In this document: positions 1 to 12,300 of the stretch, piece after piece
Layout of the letters: every line of letters starts with the position of its first letter
How positions within the stretch are numbered: the first letter of the stretch is position 1
Assembly (NCBI RefSeq): GCF_904849725.1
Contig: NC_058521.1
Location: forward strand, 557,524,176-557,588,175
Reading direction: 5' to 3'
DNA: 64,000 nucleotides
Source of the DNA: Hordeum vulgare subsp. vulgare
Taxonomy: Eukaryota > Streptophyta > Magnoliopsida > Poales > Poaceae
Notes under the pieces: model-generated
The model's input: only the letters and a program-made list of their open reading frames with translations
Told to the model about the DNA's origin: nothing
The model's database searches: none
Translations under genes and position numbers: made by a program

Positions 1-2193
1 ATCCCCATGATCCTTGTCCCTATCCTCCCCATCGGCCATGTGAATATCCGCCCCATTAGGCTCCTTTTGTGACACCTTCTCGACCTCCACATCAAGGTCA
101 TAGTGCACACCATCATAAGACCACGGAGCAAAATCAGGTATCTGCTCAACATCAAGCACCATCACAAGCAATCCTGCAATCCCCCTTTTGCGAGTAAAAG
201 GCATGTCGACTTTCTCAGTCTTCCCAATCAAAGATCCAAGGCTCCATATGATGAGGAAGTCGTTAAGCAGAATTTCTGGAATGCCTGAGAACCTGATCGA
301 AACCTTCTGCAACCTAGTACCCTGCAGTGCTGGTTTAATGCATTCCTCAAACTCAAGTAAACACTTGCTGCCACTAACCTTACTCACCCCAAAAGTGAGT
401 AAGCGTTGCAGATCCTCGCTTCTAGGAAACTCAACCTCGAAGGTACTTTGATCTACTCTTATTGGTTCCCAACTGTAAGCCTCAGACACCAGCCTTCTCA
501 TCTATTGAGAAACCTGCTCCGCAGTCAAATCACCATTTGTGACCTTGACGAGACCCGTCCTTGAACTCTCAAGACGGGGTGGAGTAAGAACTGAAGTGGA
601 TCCTGGTGTCTCAAAAAACATGAGTTTGCTGTGACAAACACCATAAATGCTCATGACCGGCTTAGGAGCTGAAAGCAGTGGGCAAGCCGTATCAATATGA
701 CCATGCTTTTGACAGATGCCGCAAAGAGCCATGGTACAGTCCATAACAAAGTGACCGGGTACCCCACATCTATAACATGTTAATTTTTCTTTTTTGCGAG
801 CCGCCTTGTTGGCTCGCGCAACTTCCCTGTCCTTCGCCGTATTAGGCGGTAGAGTGGCCCTAGTAGCACTGGCTTCCTCACCGACCACTTGAGGGACCTC
901 CTTCCACATCGATGCCGAATTGTTCCGGCCATAGTTGCGTACTCCACCGACACCTTTTTGCCGAAAATTTGCACCTCGAGCACCCTCCACAAAATTACTA
1001 TCAGGGGGTAGGAAGGGACGGTGCCACTGATTAGCACCTCCCCCGGGACCTCCTCCGCCGTTCCAATTCGAGCGGCTCCCACCCGGACTGCCGGCGTACT
1101 CGTGCCATTGATTTGGGTACCCTCTGTTACCTTGGTAACCCCCACCGCCACCATGGTGATGTCCTCCATATCAACCTCGACCTGCAATAGGAGCACCACA
1201 CCCATGTGTGGGAGGACGTTGCTCTCCCTGACGCGAAGCAGCAGCTACAACCGAAACACCAGCAGCTTCCCCGACGACCGCTGTTGGCGCTGACCCGGCG
1301 ACAGCAATAGTCGGGCCTAGCGCGGCGACAGCAACAGACGGGCCTGGCGCAGCGACAGGTGCTGCCGCAGGTGCTGTCGCCCCGGTCGTCGTCACGACAT
1401 GCGATACTGATGCTTGCCTCGCCGCCATTGATGTGCACGTAAGAACTCACTTAGCCTTTGAAAATCGCGATGGGAAACCTCGCGTAAGATATCTTCTATC
1501 GCTAGGCCGAGATTCTCCCGATCGCTCTCCAATTCCTATGGTCCCGCAATCGGTATTGGGGTAAAATAGATTCTCGCCAGAATTAGAATCGGACTCCTTC
1601 CCTGGTAAGATACCGCCGACCTGGACTCCTATACTAACCTGGGCCGTATACCCAGCTGTATTGAATCCACCAGGCTGCAAAACCGGCCCCTCCTGGCCAA
1701 TTAAAGATCTCAAACGTATCTCCCTCTCCTCTTGGTTCCCACGATCCGGTCTGGCCGAGGTTGTGGCCGGCCGCCGTTGCACGGCCGTCGACTGTCGATG
1801 TTCCTTTTTGACTGGCACGTGTTTCCAAGAAACAATAAAGTCTGCTAGAGTTAGTGCTGGTAGACGTACCTTAGGTAATGGCCCCTTCCAAAGTCTAATC
1901 GCGTTTGCCGAAGTTCGCCGGTGAACCACCCGACGGAGAACCTCGGCACTGTCCTCGTCGTTGTCCTGTAACCCCTTCCAAGCCTCGTCGGATTGTGGAA
2001 CGAATCCGTCGATGAAGTTTGCAACCTACTCCTCGGAGTATCCAACCAAAATGGATTCACAAACGAGGTCAGAGGGCGTAGGAGAAGATGTCGGCTGATC
2101 ATCCTCGTCATTGTGATCTATCTCCTCATTTGCGAGTGCCCAAAACCGGCCGCCGATGCGGCCGAATCCAGAGCAGGCCGGCGGCGAAGCCAT
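1..2193 (-). pseudogene. Zinc-knuckle / DUF4283-type gag-like gene, broken and cut by the window edge
   Basis: Read leftwards from an ATG at 2193, this resembles the DUF4283/zinc-knuckle proteins abundant in Triticeae, which are gag-like and probably derived from retroelements. The N-terminal part (2193-1450) includes the segment VVHRRTSANAIRLWKGPLPK. A low-complexity Ala/Gly-rich linker follows (about 1428-1000). Two CCHC knuckles follow near 780-680: CYRCGVPGHFVMDC and CGICQKHGHIDTAC, both C-x2-C-x4-H-x4-C, so nucleic-acid binding is expected. A DUF4283-like part (MRRLVSEAYSWEPI..., from 501) stays open to base 1. The frame is interrupted by a TAG at 2026-2028, a TGA at 1447-1449, a stop near 1171 and one at 502-504, with at least one frameshift near 1480. 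It is therefore a decayed copy. The family assignment is from memory of the family; the motifs are seen directly. Confidence 0.7.
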
Positions 2194-2950
2194 CTCATGG
2201 CCTCACTCCCCCGTCGCCCCAGATTGCCCCTCCAGGATATTCGGATGTGGCAGTTTTTCTGGTCGGATGTGGCAGTTTTTCTGGTCAGAGATCTAGATAA
2301 AAGCAATATATGGGATATCGCTTCTTGTCGATGCAGGTGTGCACACGATCACCTATGGGACCTTTTGGCCCCTTTGTGGTTTGGCGGGGAGGTCGTATGG
2401 CACAAAGAGCAGGGACTACGAGGCAACATGATGATGAGACTCGAGGGATTTACCTAGGTTCGGGCCGCTGTGAAGCATAAAACCCTACTCCTGCTTTGGT
2501 GGATTGATTGGGAAAGACGAAGTTTGCACGGAGCTATACCCCGCCAAGGTTGCCGGGGGTTGTTGGTGTTGGTCTTGCCTGCGTCTGGTTCCGGCTCTTC
2601 GCTTGGGTTGGTGGTTGCTATTGAGGGGCTACGCTCTCAACACCTCTGCAGAAGTCAAGGGCACTAGGTACCCCATTACTAGTGCACCAACACTTCTCGG
2701 GAACATATCGGTCGACCCAGGATAAGGGGTAAATCGCCCTGTTTATCGGCATATCGACCAACCACCACTAAGCGATAAAATCGGTCAATTTATCGGCATA
2801 CCAGGGATATCTTGAGCAGTGGATAAAATAAAATGCTTGGTGTATGTAGAGTCGTACGAGTGGGAGATAGAACTTGAGATAATATTGATCTTACCTTCAG
2901 CTTCTTGTGGATTCGACACTCCATACTTACCACTTTCATCTTTGAAAAGT
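2194..2950. other. No gene; degraded retrotransposon-like sequence
   Basis: 2220-2290 holds a direct repeat of TCGGATGTGGCAGTTTTTCTGGTC. The stretch 2440-2700 (CCTAGGTTCGGGCC..., AAAACCCTACTCCTGC) reads like leader or LTR remains of Triticeae Gypsy-type elements. I could not find LTR pairs, a PBS or a target-site duplication, so the class is uncertain. Confidence 0.3.
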
Positions 2951-4485
2951 GGATACGATGATTCCTTACGCTTGGGGATAATCACACACTTGACTTCTAA
3001 TTATGATAATTAGAGGAACTAGCTTTAGCTATAATTAGTCAATTAGGACCAATTAGAACTAGAACTAAAAGAACAAAAGGAGGCTCCAAAACTTCTGTGT
3101 ACAATAGGTTCAATACGTGAAGTATATATATGCTAGATGGGATAGGAGGGGCTACCACCAAGGAGGGAAAGTCCCTCGTTGGGGCGCCGGCCAAGGGAGG
3201 AGTAGTTGGACTCCTCCCCTACTCCAATCCCCCCCCCACACACGCAAGGAAGGGCGGGCGCCAACTCCACTTGGGCCCTTGTTGCCCAAGTTGCCTACCA
3301 CAACTTGGCCTTTTATGGCTCGTTGATATTTAACTATTTATAAAGTCCTTGTAACAATTATTAGACCCTTATATATAATTTAACATCACAAAAAACATTT
3401 TTCACCTATATATTATTTATCGAAATCACCCGGCATTGCTCGATAACCTGTGAAACCTTTTTCGTGACCCCGAACGCTTCTGGATCCTCTCAAAACTATT
3501 TTGAATGTTCATGAAACAATTTCACAAATATGTTATCATTACTCCCCTACTACTAACACTCAGCACATCGTAATAACCTTGAATTTATGACCCCATAGGT
3601 TTGGTAAATCATGGACCTGCATGAATCTCCTTCGTCAATGAACGATAACGGAACCGTGGACGTCCATATCGATCCATATGAGTACACGAATTGTATCTGA
3701 GTAAACCTTTGGTTATCATGTGATGTTCCCTTTGCTTCGCGATACTTTAAAAAACACGGGATGCATCGGTATCTTCTTGAGTCATTCACATGCTCACTAT
3801 ATTGTTGTACTCGTTACGAGTAATGTTCTTATTTCTTGTTAATGTGTTTCGGCATACCTGTGACGTAGTCACCGGTGACTGGAGAGACGATGACGGATGA
3901 CATCACACTAAGAGGGGCTTAAGAATATATTTTCATCATTGTAGGAGCAAATCCAACTCTGGAGCTATCTAGTTTGTTCTCAAACTTCTCGACGAACCAA
4001 TAAGTTATTGTTATGATCACCTAGATACAAATGGCGTTTCAGCAACCCCGAAGATCATCGTATGGTAAGAAGTGACTATGATACTCTCATGGTTTAAGGA
4101 ACATAAAACACATGTTAATACTGCATGTTATAATAATTGATTTCAAACTAATTATCTCAAAGTATAACAAATAAGTTTAGGTTGATTCAATATGATATAT
4201 TTTCTAACTTCATACTCTTAAGTTTTAATGTTGTTTAGGACTATTATTACACTTAATGATATCCTACGATCTAGAAAAAATGATCAACAACAACACTTGA
4301 GACAGTCTTAGAGGCAAGACTGGGTACCTAATTTTGATTTTTATCATTCTAAGCGTGCATATGAGTTTTCCACAGAATCTCGCATTCGAAAATCATAGCA
4401 GTTAAAACATCAAATATAAACTATTAATTATGAATAAGGAAATATAATAATACAATATTATTGTCTTTAGGACATATCTCCAACA
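2951..4485 (-). mobile_element. Copia-type LTR (solo or truncated), minus orientation
   Basis: On the minus strand a sequence begins at 4485 with TGTTGGAGATATGTCCTAAA, which is close to the start of Angela-type LTRs (TGTTGGAAATATGCCCTAGA) but clearly another family. It reads through an AT-rich U3-like part to a TATA box near 3122-3131, after which R/U5-like sequence follows. The flanking five bases at 4486-4490 are ATCAG. I could not find a matching ATCAG-TG boundary on the left, so that limit (about 2951) is approximate and the LTR may be truncated. No internal coding domain is attached, which suggests a solo LTR. Confidence 0.45.
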
Positions 4486-4642
4486 ATCAGTGTGTTGTAA
4501 ATTTCTCGTTTTGAGTTTTGATCAATGCATGGGTAAATTCATTAAGGTTTAACTTACACATTACCTTCATTACTACATAAATTAACATATTTTTAATTAA
4601 CAAATAGAGAGGCGTCATATGGTAATATAAAGAGGAACTTAC

Positions 4643-4800
4643 TCGGTGTAGTAGTGGAGGATCGTGTAGCCAGTGGAGATGATGACCATGTTGTGCACAC
4701 CGAAGAAGTGGAAGGCAATCAATCTTGGACTCCACTACGGAGTGGCGTTGCATAGGTGCACTCCCATGTGGAGGCAGGTGCCAGCCTGGCGTGTCCTTTT
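4643..4800 (-). pseudogene. Exon-like remnant encoding a hydrophobic peptide
   Basis: In one minus-strand frame this reads LIAFHFFGVHNMVIISTGYT followed by ILHYYTE, and then a good 5' splice site (GA|GTAAGT at 4642-4637). The peptide looks like a membrane segment. I do not recognise the family. Upstream minus-strand sequence (4800-5090) is open in some frames but compositionally odd. It may be a captured fragment of a host gene. The evidence is the reading frame plus the donor site only. Confidence 0.25.
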
Positions 4801-5470
4801 CCGGCTCTTCCACCGATCCCAGAAGATTCCTTTTTTTTGTCTGAAGCAGTTGTTCCCATAAATATCTCCTCCCACCACCACCAATCCCAGAGCCACCCCA
4901 GATCCACCACCCCATAAATCCCCTCCCGTTTTCTTCCTCCCTCCCCAATAACTTTCACTGTCATAAAACACAAGATCTGAAGGGGAAAACAACAGCACAA
5001 GCACCACAAAAGGTGACACCTCGAGTGATCCCAGTGATCCAAGCAGCAAAAATAACAGGTACGCAAGTGCCCCGTCCCAGGATCCTTGCAAGAAACATGA
5101 ATCTACTTACAAATTACTACCCATCAATTTTTGCAAAAAATAAAATCCTATAGAAAAATCTCTTGTTTCTCCCCCAAAACAACACCTCTCTTTTCTACCC
5201 CCTCAGATATGCACCTCTCTTTCTCCCTCTGCATCTTCACCATCTGATTTTCTTTCCAATTCCCTGTTTTCAGAACAAAAAAGTTGGAAAAAACACAAAA
5301 GTTAGCTGATATATTGTCTCCATCTCACACAAAAACATGCGGGGAGGAAGGACTTCCCCAGAAACAACAAGGGACACGCCACATAAAAGATGGATTCTCA
5401 CTTTCTGGCTGCTCATGACACATGTTTGTTCTCCCTCCCTACAATTTCCAATTTAGTTGTGTTTTTGTAG

Positions 5471-6168
5471 TGTTTTTGCTTCTACCTTAATTCCTACAGT
5501 TTCCAACTACACCACCACCATCTAGTTGTGTCTTTGCTGCTACCGTAATTCCAAAAAAAGGCCTTCAAAGCTAATCACTAACATAACAAGGCTTTTTGTG
5601 TTCTGTGCTATTTCACACCTAGTTGCCGCATAGAAAAATGCAGTAGTTGTCACTATAGTTGTGCCTAGTTCCTATGAAAACAAAATGTTAGTTTCTTTTG
5701 CTGGTTGTTGAATAACTCCATGCACATCGTTGTCAGAAAAAATGTGCCTAGTTACCTTGAAAAAATGATAGTTCCTTTATTTCCACTTAAAATGCTGGTT
5801 TCATGTAGAATATCTTGTAGTGTTTTTGCTGCTACCGTAATTACTACAGTTTCCAACTACACCACCACCATCTAGTTGTGTTTTTGCAGCTATCAAAATT
5901 CCAAAAAAAGGCCTTCAAGGCTAATCACTAACAATAACAAGGCTTTTTGTGTTCTGTGTTATTTCACACCTAGTTGCCGCATAGAAGATGTAGTAGTTGT
6001 CAGTATAATTGTGCCTAGTTCCTATGAAAACAAAATGCCAGTTCCTTTTGCTGGTTCTTGAATAACTCCATGCACATGGTTGTCGGAAAAAATGTGCCTA
6101 GTTACCATGAAAAAATGACAATTCCTTTCTTTCTACTTAAAATGCTGGTTTCATGTAGAATATCGTGT
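5471..6168 (+). repeat. 350-bp tandem duplication, two copies
   Basis: Copy 1 starts at 5471 and copy 2 at 5821, both with TGTTTTTGCT followed by matching sequence to about 6168. Shared blocks include CCAACTACACCACCACCATC and GCTAATCACTAAC. The copies differ by scattered substitutions and short indels. They are non-coding. Confidence 0.85.
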
Positions 6169-6312
6169 AAAAAATACCCAAAAAAGGTAGTACCAAAAGG
6201 TTGTGAATAGACAAAATGTTTTCTAGTTTACCATGAAAAAAACTGGATTATTTCAGAATACTTTGTTCCTAATAGCTATGCAAAAATACATATTTCACAT
6301 GCCTCCCTGTTT

Positions 6313-6317
6313 AGAAA
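6313..6317 (+). repeat. Target-site duplication AGAAA (left)
   Basis: The five bases before the 5' LTR match the five after the 3' LTR (15105-15109). Confidence 0.95.
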
Positions 6318-8075
6318 TGTTGGAAATATGCCCTAGAGGCAATAATAAAATGGTTGTTATCATATTTCCTTGTTCATGATAATCGTCTATCGTTCATGCT
6401 ATAATTGTATTAACAGGAAACAGTAATACATGTGTGAATGAATAGATCACAATGTGTCCCTAGCAAGCCTCTAGTTGGCTAGCTCGTTAGTCAATAGATG
6501 ATCATGGTTTCCTGATCATGGACATTGGATGTCATTGATAACGGGATCACATCATTGGGAGAATGATGTGGTGGACAAGACCCAATCCTAAGCCTAGCAC
6601 TAGATCGTATTGTTCGTATGCTAATGCTTTTCTAATGTCAAGTATCTTTTCCTTCGACCGTGAGATTGTGCAACTCCCGGATACCGTAGGAGTGCTTTGG
6701 GTGTATCAAACGTCACAACGTAACTGGGTGACTATAAAGGTGCACTACGGGTACCTCCGAAAGTGTCTGTTGGGTTGGCACGAATCGAGATCGGGATTTG
6801 TCACTCCGTGTGACGGAGAGGTATCTCTGGGCCCACTCGGTAGAACATCATCATGAGCTCAATGTGACTAAGGAGTTAGTCACACGATGACGTGCTACGG
6901 AACGAGTAAAGAGACTTACCGACAACGAGATTAAACAAGGTATAGGTATACCGACGATCGAATCTCGGGCAAGTTCTATGCCGACAGACAAAGGGAATCG
7001 TATACGGGATTGATTGAATCCTTGACATCGTGGTTCATCCGATGAGATCATCGTGGAGCTAGTGGGAGCCACCATGGGTATCCAGACCCCGCTGATGGTT
7101 ATTGGCCAGAGAGGTGTCTCGGTCATGTCTGCCTGTCTCCCGAACCCGTAGGGTCTACACACTTAAGGTTCGATGACGCTAGGGTTATAGGGAATTGTTA
7201 TACGAGATTACCGAAAGTTGTTCGGAGTCCCGGATGAGATCCAGGACGTCACGAGGAGCTCCGGAATGGTCCGGAGGTAAAGATTGATATATAGGACGGA
7301 TGGTTTCGGAGACCGGAAGTGTTTCGGGCATCACCGGTAACGTACCGGGACCACCGGGACCACCGGAGGTGGTCCCGGGGGACCACCGAAGGGGGGCTGC
7401 GACCCCAAGAGGTAAGATGGGCTAAGTGGGGGTGGGAACCAGCCCCTAGTTGGGCTGGTGCGCCTCCCCACTCAGCCCATGGCGCAGGGGAAAGGAAAAG
7501 AGGGGGGGAACCCTAACTCAGGTGGGCCTTAGGCCCACCAGAGGGGTGCGCCACCCCTCCCCCTTGCCCTGGCCGCCACCCCTTCCCCATCTGAGGGCTG
7601 CCGCACCCCTTAGGGGTGGGAACCCTAAGGGCTGCGCCCCCTCCCTCTCCCCCTATATATAGATGAGGTTCGGGGCTGTTTGAGACACGGTTTAATCTCT
7701 CTCGCAGCCCTGCTCCTCTCCCTCCTCCTCGCTGCCGGCGCTTGGCAAAGCCTTGCCGGGAGACCTCGTCTCTCCACCAACACCACGCCGTCGTGTTGCT
7801 GGTCTTCTTCCCCAACCTCTCCCTCCTCCTTGCTGGATCAAGGTGCGGGAGACATCACCGGGCTGCACGTGTGTTGAACGCGGAGGTGCCGTTGTTCGGC
7901 ACTAGATCGGAATCGCTGCGAGTACGACTCCATCAACCGCGTTCTAGCAAACGCTTCCGCTTAGCGATCTTCAAAGGTACGAAGATGCTCTTACCCCTCT
8001 CTCGTTGCTGGTCTCTCCATAGGAAGATCTGAATAAGCGTAGGAAAATTTTGAATTAATGCTACGTTACCCAACA
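6318..8075 (+). repeat. 5' LTR of the Copia element
   Basis: Starts TGTTGG and ends CCCAACA, the canonical TG...CA limits. It contains a TATA box (7653-7660) in a CT-rich setting and a GC-rich U3 with 'GGACCACCGG' repeats. The long open frames seen inside it occur in both LTR copies and are not genes. Confidence 0.96.
7653..7660 (+). promoter_or_regulatory. TATA box of the 5' LTR promoter
   Basis: CTATATATAG lies between a CT-rich tract and GATGAGG. The same motif is at about 14682 in the 3' LTR. It is the likely start point of genomic RNA synthesis, by analogy with other Copia LTRs. Confidence 0.7.
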
Positions 8076-8076
8076 G

Positions 8077-8092
8077 TGGCATCCGAGCCAGG
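8077..8092 (+). promoter_or_regulatory. Primer-binding site (initiator Met tRNA type, diverged)
   Basis: One base after the 5' LTR is TGGCATCCGAGCCAGG. The usual Copia PBS is TGGTATCAGAGC, so this copy differs at two positions within the first twelve bases while keeping the TGG start and GAGC. Confidence 0.8.
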
Positions 8093-9330
8093 TTTTCTAT
8101 GCGTAGATTCTATGCACGAGTAGAACACAAAAGTTGTGGGCGATGGTTTGTCAATTTGCTTGCCGTTACTAGTCTTATTCTTTTCCGGCGGTATTGTGGG
8201 ATGAAGCGGCCGGACCGACCTTACACGTACGCTTACGTGAGACTGGTTCCACCGACAGACATGCACATCGTGCATAAAGGTGGCTAGCGGGTGTCTGTCT
8301 CTCCTACTCTAGTCGGATTGGATTTGATGAAAAGGGTCCTTATGAAGGGTAAATAGCTTTGGCATATCATCGTTGTGGCTGTCACGTAGGTAAGAAGGCG
8401 TTCTTGCTAGAAACCCAAATCAGCCACGTAAAACTTGCAACAACAATTAGAGGACGTCTAACTTGTTTTTGCAGGGTTTGACATGTGATGTGATATGGCC
8501 AAAGTTGTGATGTTGCATGTATGATGTATGAGATGATCATGTTATTGTAATAGGTTTCACGACTTGCATGTCGATGAGTATGACAACCGGCAGGAGCCAT
8601 AGGAGTTGTCTTAATTTATTGTATGAGATGCAACGCCATGTGCTTGCTACTTTTACTTCATTGCTAACGGTTAGCCATAGTAGTAGTGATAGTAGTAGTT
8701 GGCGTGACGACTTCACGGAGACACGATGATGGAGATCATGGTGCCACACCGGTGACGATGATGATCATGCGATGCCTGAAGATGGAGATCGAATGAGCAA
8801 AGATGATAATGGCCATATCATGTCACTATATGATTGCATTGTGATGTTTATCATGTTTTACATCTTATTGCTTAAAACGACGGTAGCATAATAAGATGAT
8901 CCCTCCTAAAATTTCGAGAACGTATTCCCCTAAGTGTGCACCGTTGCGAAGGTTCGTTGTCTCGAAGCACCACGTGATGATCGGGTGTGATAGATTCTAA
9001 CGTTCGCATACAACGGGTGTAAGCCAGATTTACACACGCGAAACACTTAGGTTGACTCGACGAGCTTAGCATGTACAGACATGACCTCGAATACAAGAGA
9101 CCGAAAGGTCGAACATGAGTCGTATGGTTGAATACGATCAGCATGAAGTTGCTCACCATGGTGACTAGTCCGTCTCACGTGATGATCGGACACGGGTTAG
9201 TCAACATGGATCATGTATCACTTAGATGACTAGAGGGATGTCGATTTAAGTGGGAGTTCATACTTAATTTGATTAAATGAACTTAATTGTCATGAACTTA
9301 GTCTAAAAGTTGTCTTTATAAATATTGTAG
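8093..9330. other. Untranslated leader of the Copia element
   Basis: 1.2 kb between the PBS and the gag-pol ATG without a credible ORF, as expected for the packaging/leader region of this family. A polypurine-like word AAGTGGGAG also occurs near 9248. Confidence 0.7.
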
Positions 9331-12300
9331 ATGTCCAACGTCAACCTCAACTTCAACGCATTCCTAGAGAAAAACAAGCTGAAAGATGATGGTAGCAACT
9401 ATGCGGACTGGGTTCGCAACCTGAAGCTCATCCTTGAAGCAGCTAAAAAGGCTTATGTCCTTAATGCGCCGCTAGGTGACCCTCCCGCTCCCGCAGCAGC
9501 GCAGGACGTTCTAAATGTCTGGCAAGCGCGAAGTGATGACTACTCTCTGGTCAGGTGTGGCATGTTATACAGTCTAGAAACGGGGCTCCAAAGACGTTTT
9601 GAGCAACACGGGGCATATGAGATGTTCCAAGAGCTGAAGCTAGTTTTTCAAGCTCATGCCCGTGTCGAGAGATATGAAGTCTCCGACAAGTTCTTCAGCT
9701 GTAAGATGGAGGAGAACAGTTCTGTCAGTGAGCACATACTCAAAATGTCTGGGTTACACGGTCGTCTGACTTCACTTGGAGTCGAACTTCCGGATGATGC
9801 TATCATTGACAGAATCCTCCAGTCTCTCCCACCAAGCTACAAAGGCTTTGTGCTTAACTACAACATGCAAGGGATGGAGAAAACCATTCCCGAGTTGTAC
9901 TCGATGCTCAAGTCTGCAGAAGTAGAAATCAAGAAGGAGCATCAAGTGTTGATGGTCAACAAGACCACTAGTTTCAAGAAAGGCAGGGGTAAGAAGAACT
10001 TCAAGAAAGACGACAAAGCTATTGCCGCGCCCGGTAAACCAGATGTCGGGAAGAAGAAAAAGAACGGACCCAAGCCTGAGACTGAGTGCTTCTACTGCAA
10101 GGGAAAAGGTCACTGGAAGCGGAACTGCCCCAAATACTTAGCGGACAAGAAGGCCGGCAACGTTAAAGGTATATGTGATATACATGTTATTGATGTGTAC
10201 CTTACCAGCGCTCGTAGTAGCTCCTGGGTATTTGATACCGGTGCTGTTGCTCACATTTGCAACTCAAAGCAGGAACTGCGGAATAAGCGGAGATTGGCCA
10301 AGGACGAGGTGACGATGCGCGTCGGGAATGGTTCAAAGGTCGATGTGATCGCCGTCGGCACGCTACCTCTACATCTACCGTCGGGATTAGTTTTAAACCT
10401 TAATAATTGTTATTTAGTACCAGCTTTAAGCATGAACATTGTATCAGGGTCTTGCTTAATGCGAGACGGCTACTCATTTAAGTCAGAGAATAATGGTTGT
10501 TCTATTTATATGAGTGATATGTTTTATGGTCATGCTCCGCTGGTGAATGGTTTATTCTTGATGAATCTCGATCGTGATGTTACACATATTCATAGTGTGA
10601 GTACCAAAAGATGCAAAGTTGATAACAATAGTCCCACATACTTGTGGCACTGCCGCCTTGGTCATATCGGCGTTAAGCGCATGAAGAAGCTCCATACTGA
10701 TGGACTGCTAGAGTCTCTTGACTTTGAATCATTTGACACATGCGAACCGTGCCTCATGGGCAAGATGACTAAGACTCCATTCTCAGGAATAATGGAGAGA
10801 GCCACCGACTTATTGGAAATAATACATACTGATGTATGTGGTCCAATGAACGTTGAAGCTCGCGGTGGTTATCGTTATGTTCTCACTCTCACCGATGATT
10901 TGAGTAGGTATGGGTATATCTACTTGATGAAGCACAAATCTGAGACGTTTGAAAAGTTCAAGGAATTTCAGAGTGAGGTTGAGAATCAACGTGACAGAAA
11001 AATTAAATGTCTACGATCTGATCGTGGAGGAGAATATTTGAGTCACGAGTTTGGCACACACCTAAGAAAGTGTGGAATCGTTTCACAACTAACGCCGCCT
11101 GGCACACCGCAGCGCAACGGAGTGTCTGAACGTCGTAATCGCACCTTATTAGATATGGTACGATCTATGATGTCTCTCACCGACTTACCGCTATCATTTT
11201 GGGGATACGCATTAGAAACTACAGCATTCACTTTAAATAGGGCACCGTCTAAATCCGTTGAGACGACACCGTATGAACTGTGGTTTGGCAAGAAACCTAA
11301 GTTGTCGTTTCTTAAAGTTTGGGGCTGCGATGCTTATGTGAAGAAACTTCAACCAGAAAAGCTCGAACCCAAAGCGGAGAAATGCGTATTCATAGGATAC
11401 CCTAAGGAAACTATTGGGTATACCTTCTATCTTAGATCCGAAGGTAAAACCTTTGTTGCCAAGAACGGATCCTTTCTAGAGAAAGAGTTTCTCTCGAAAG
11501 AAGTAAGTGGGAGGAAGGTAGAACTTGATGAGGTAATTACACCCCCTCTCGAACAGGAAAGTAGCGCAACGCAAGAAGTTGTTCCTGTGATGCCTACACC
11601 AACTGAAGAGGAAGTTAATGATGATGATCATGAAGCTTCGGTTCAAGTTACTACTGAACCACGAAGGTCCACAAGGGTACGCTCCGCACCAGAGTGGTAC
11701 GGCAACCCTGTGATGGAAATCATGTTGTTAGACAACGGTGAACCTTCGAACTATGAAGAAGCGATGGCGGGCCCGGATTCCAACAAATGGCTTGAGGCCA
11801 TGAAATCCGAGATAGGATCCATGTATGAGAACAAAGTATGGACTTTGGTGGACTTGCCCGATGAACGGCGAGCCATAGAAAATAAATGGATCTTCAAGAA
11901 GAAGACTGATGCAAACGGTAATGTAACCGTTTACAAAGCTCGACTTGTCGCAAAGGGTTTTCGACAAATTCAAGGAGTTGACTACGAAGAGACTTTCTCT
12001 CCCGTAGCGAAGCTGAAATCAGTCCGAATCATGTTAGCAATTGCCGCCTTTTATGATTATGAAATTTGGCAAATGGACGTCAAAACAGCATTCCTTAACG
12101 GGAATCTTAAGGAAGAGTTGTATATGATGCAACCAGAAGGTTTTGTCGATCCTAAAGGTGCTAACAAAGTATGCAAGCTCCAGTGCTCCATCTATGGGCT
12201 GGTGCAAGCATCTCGGAGTTGGAACATTCGCTTTAATGAGGTGATTAAAGCGTTTGGGTTCATACAGGTTTACGGAGAAGCCTGTCTGTACAAGAAAGTG

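Larger units (their letters stand above)
4486..6317. other. Left arm of the interrupted MULE-like element; no intact gene
   Basis: This stretch lies between the minus-strand LTR and the Copia insertion. It shares with 19900-28800 the recurring words TAGTTGCC and GTTGTCAG, which suggests that both flanks of the Copia belong to one older element. It contains an exon-like remnant at 4643-4800 (minus) and a 350-bp tandem duplication at 5471-6168. A first exon for the FAR1-like gene would be expected here, but I could not identify it with confidence. Confidence 0.35.

Noticed and set aside
5808..5822. TATCTTGTAGTG as a possible CACTA end in the minus direction
   Set aside because: It lies at the start of the 350-bp duplication unit, has no subterminal repeats and no partner end.
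7513..8032. ORFs of 65-103 codons inside the Copia LTRs
   Set aside because: They occur in both LTRs, overlap on both strands and have no motif. They follow from the GC-rich LTR composition.
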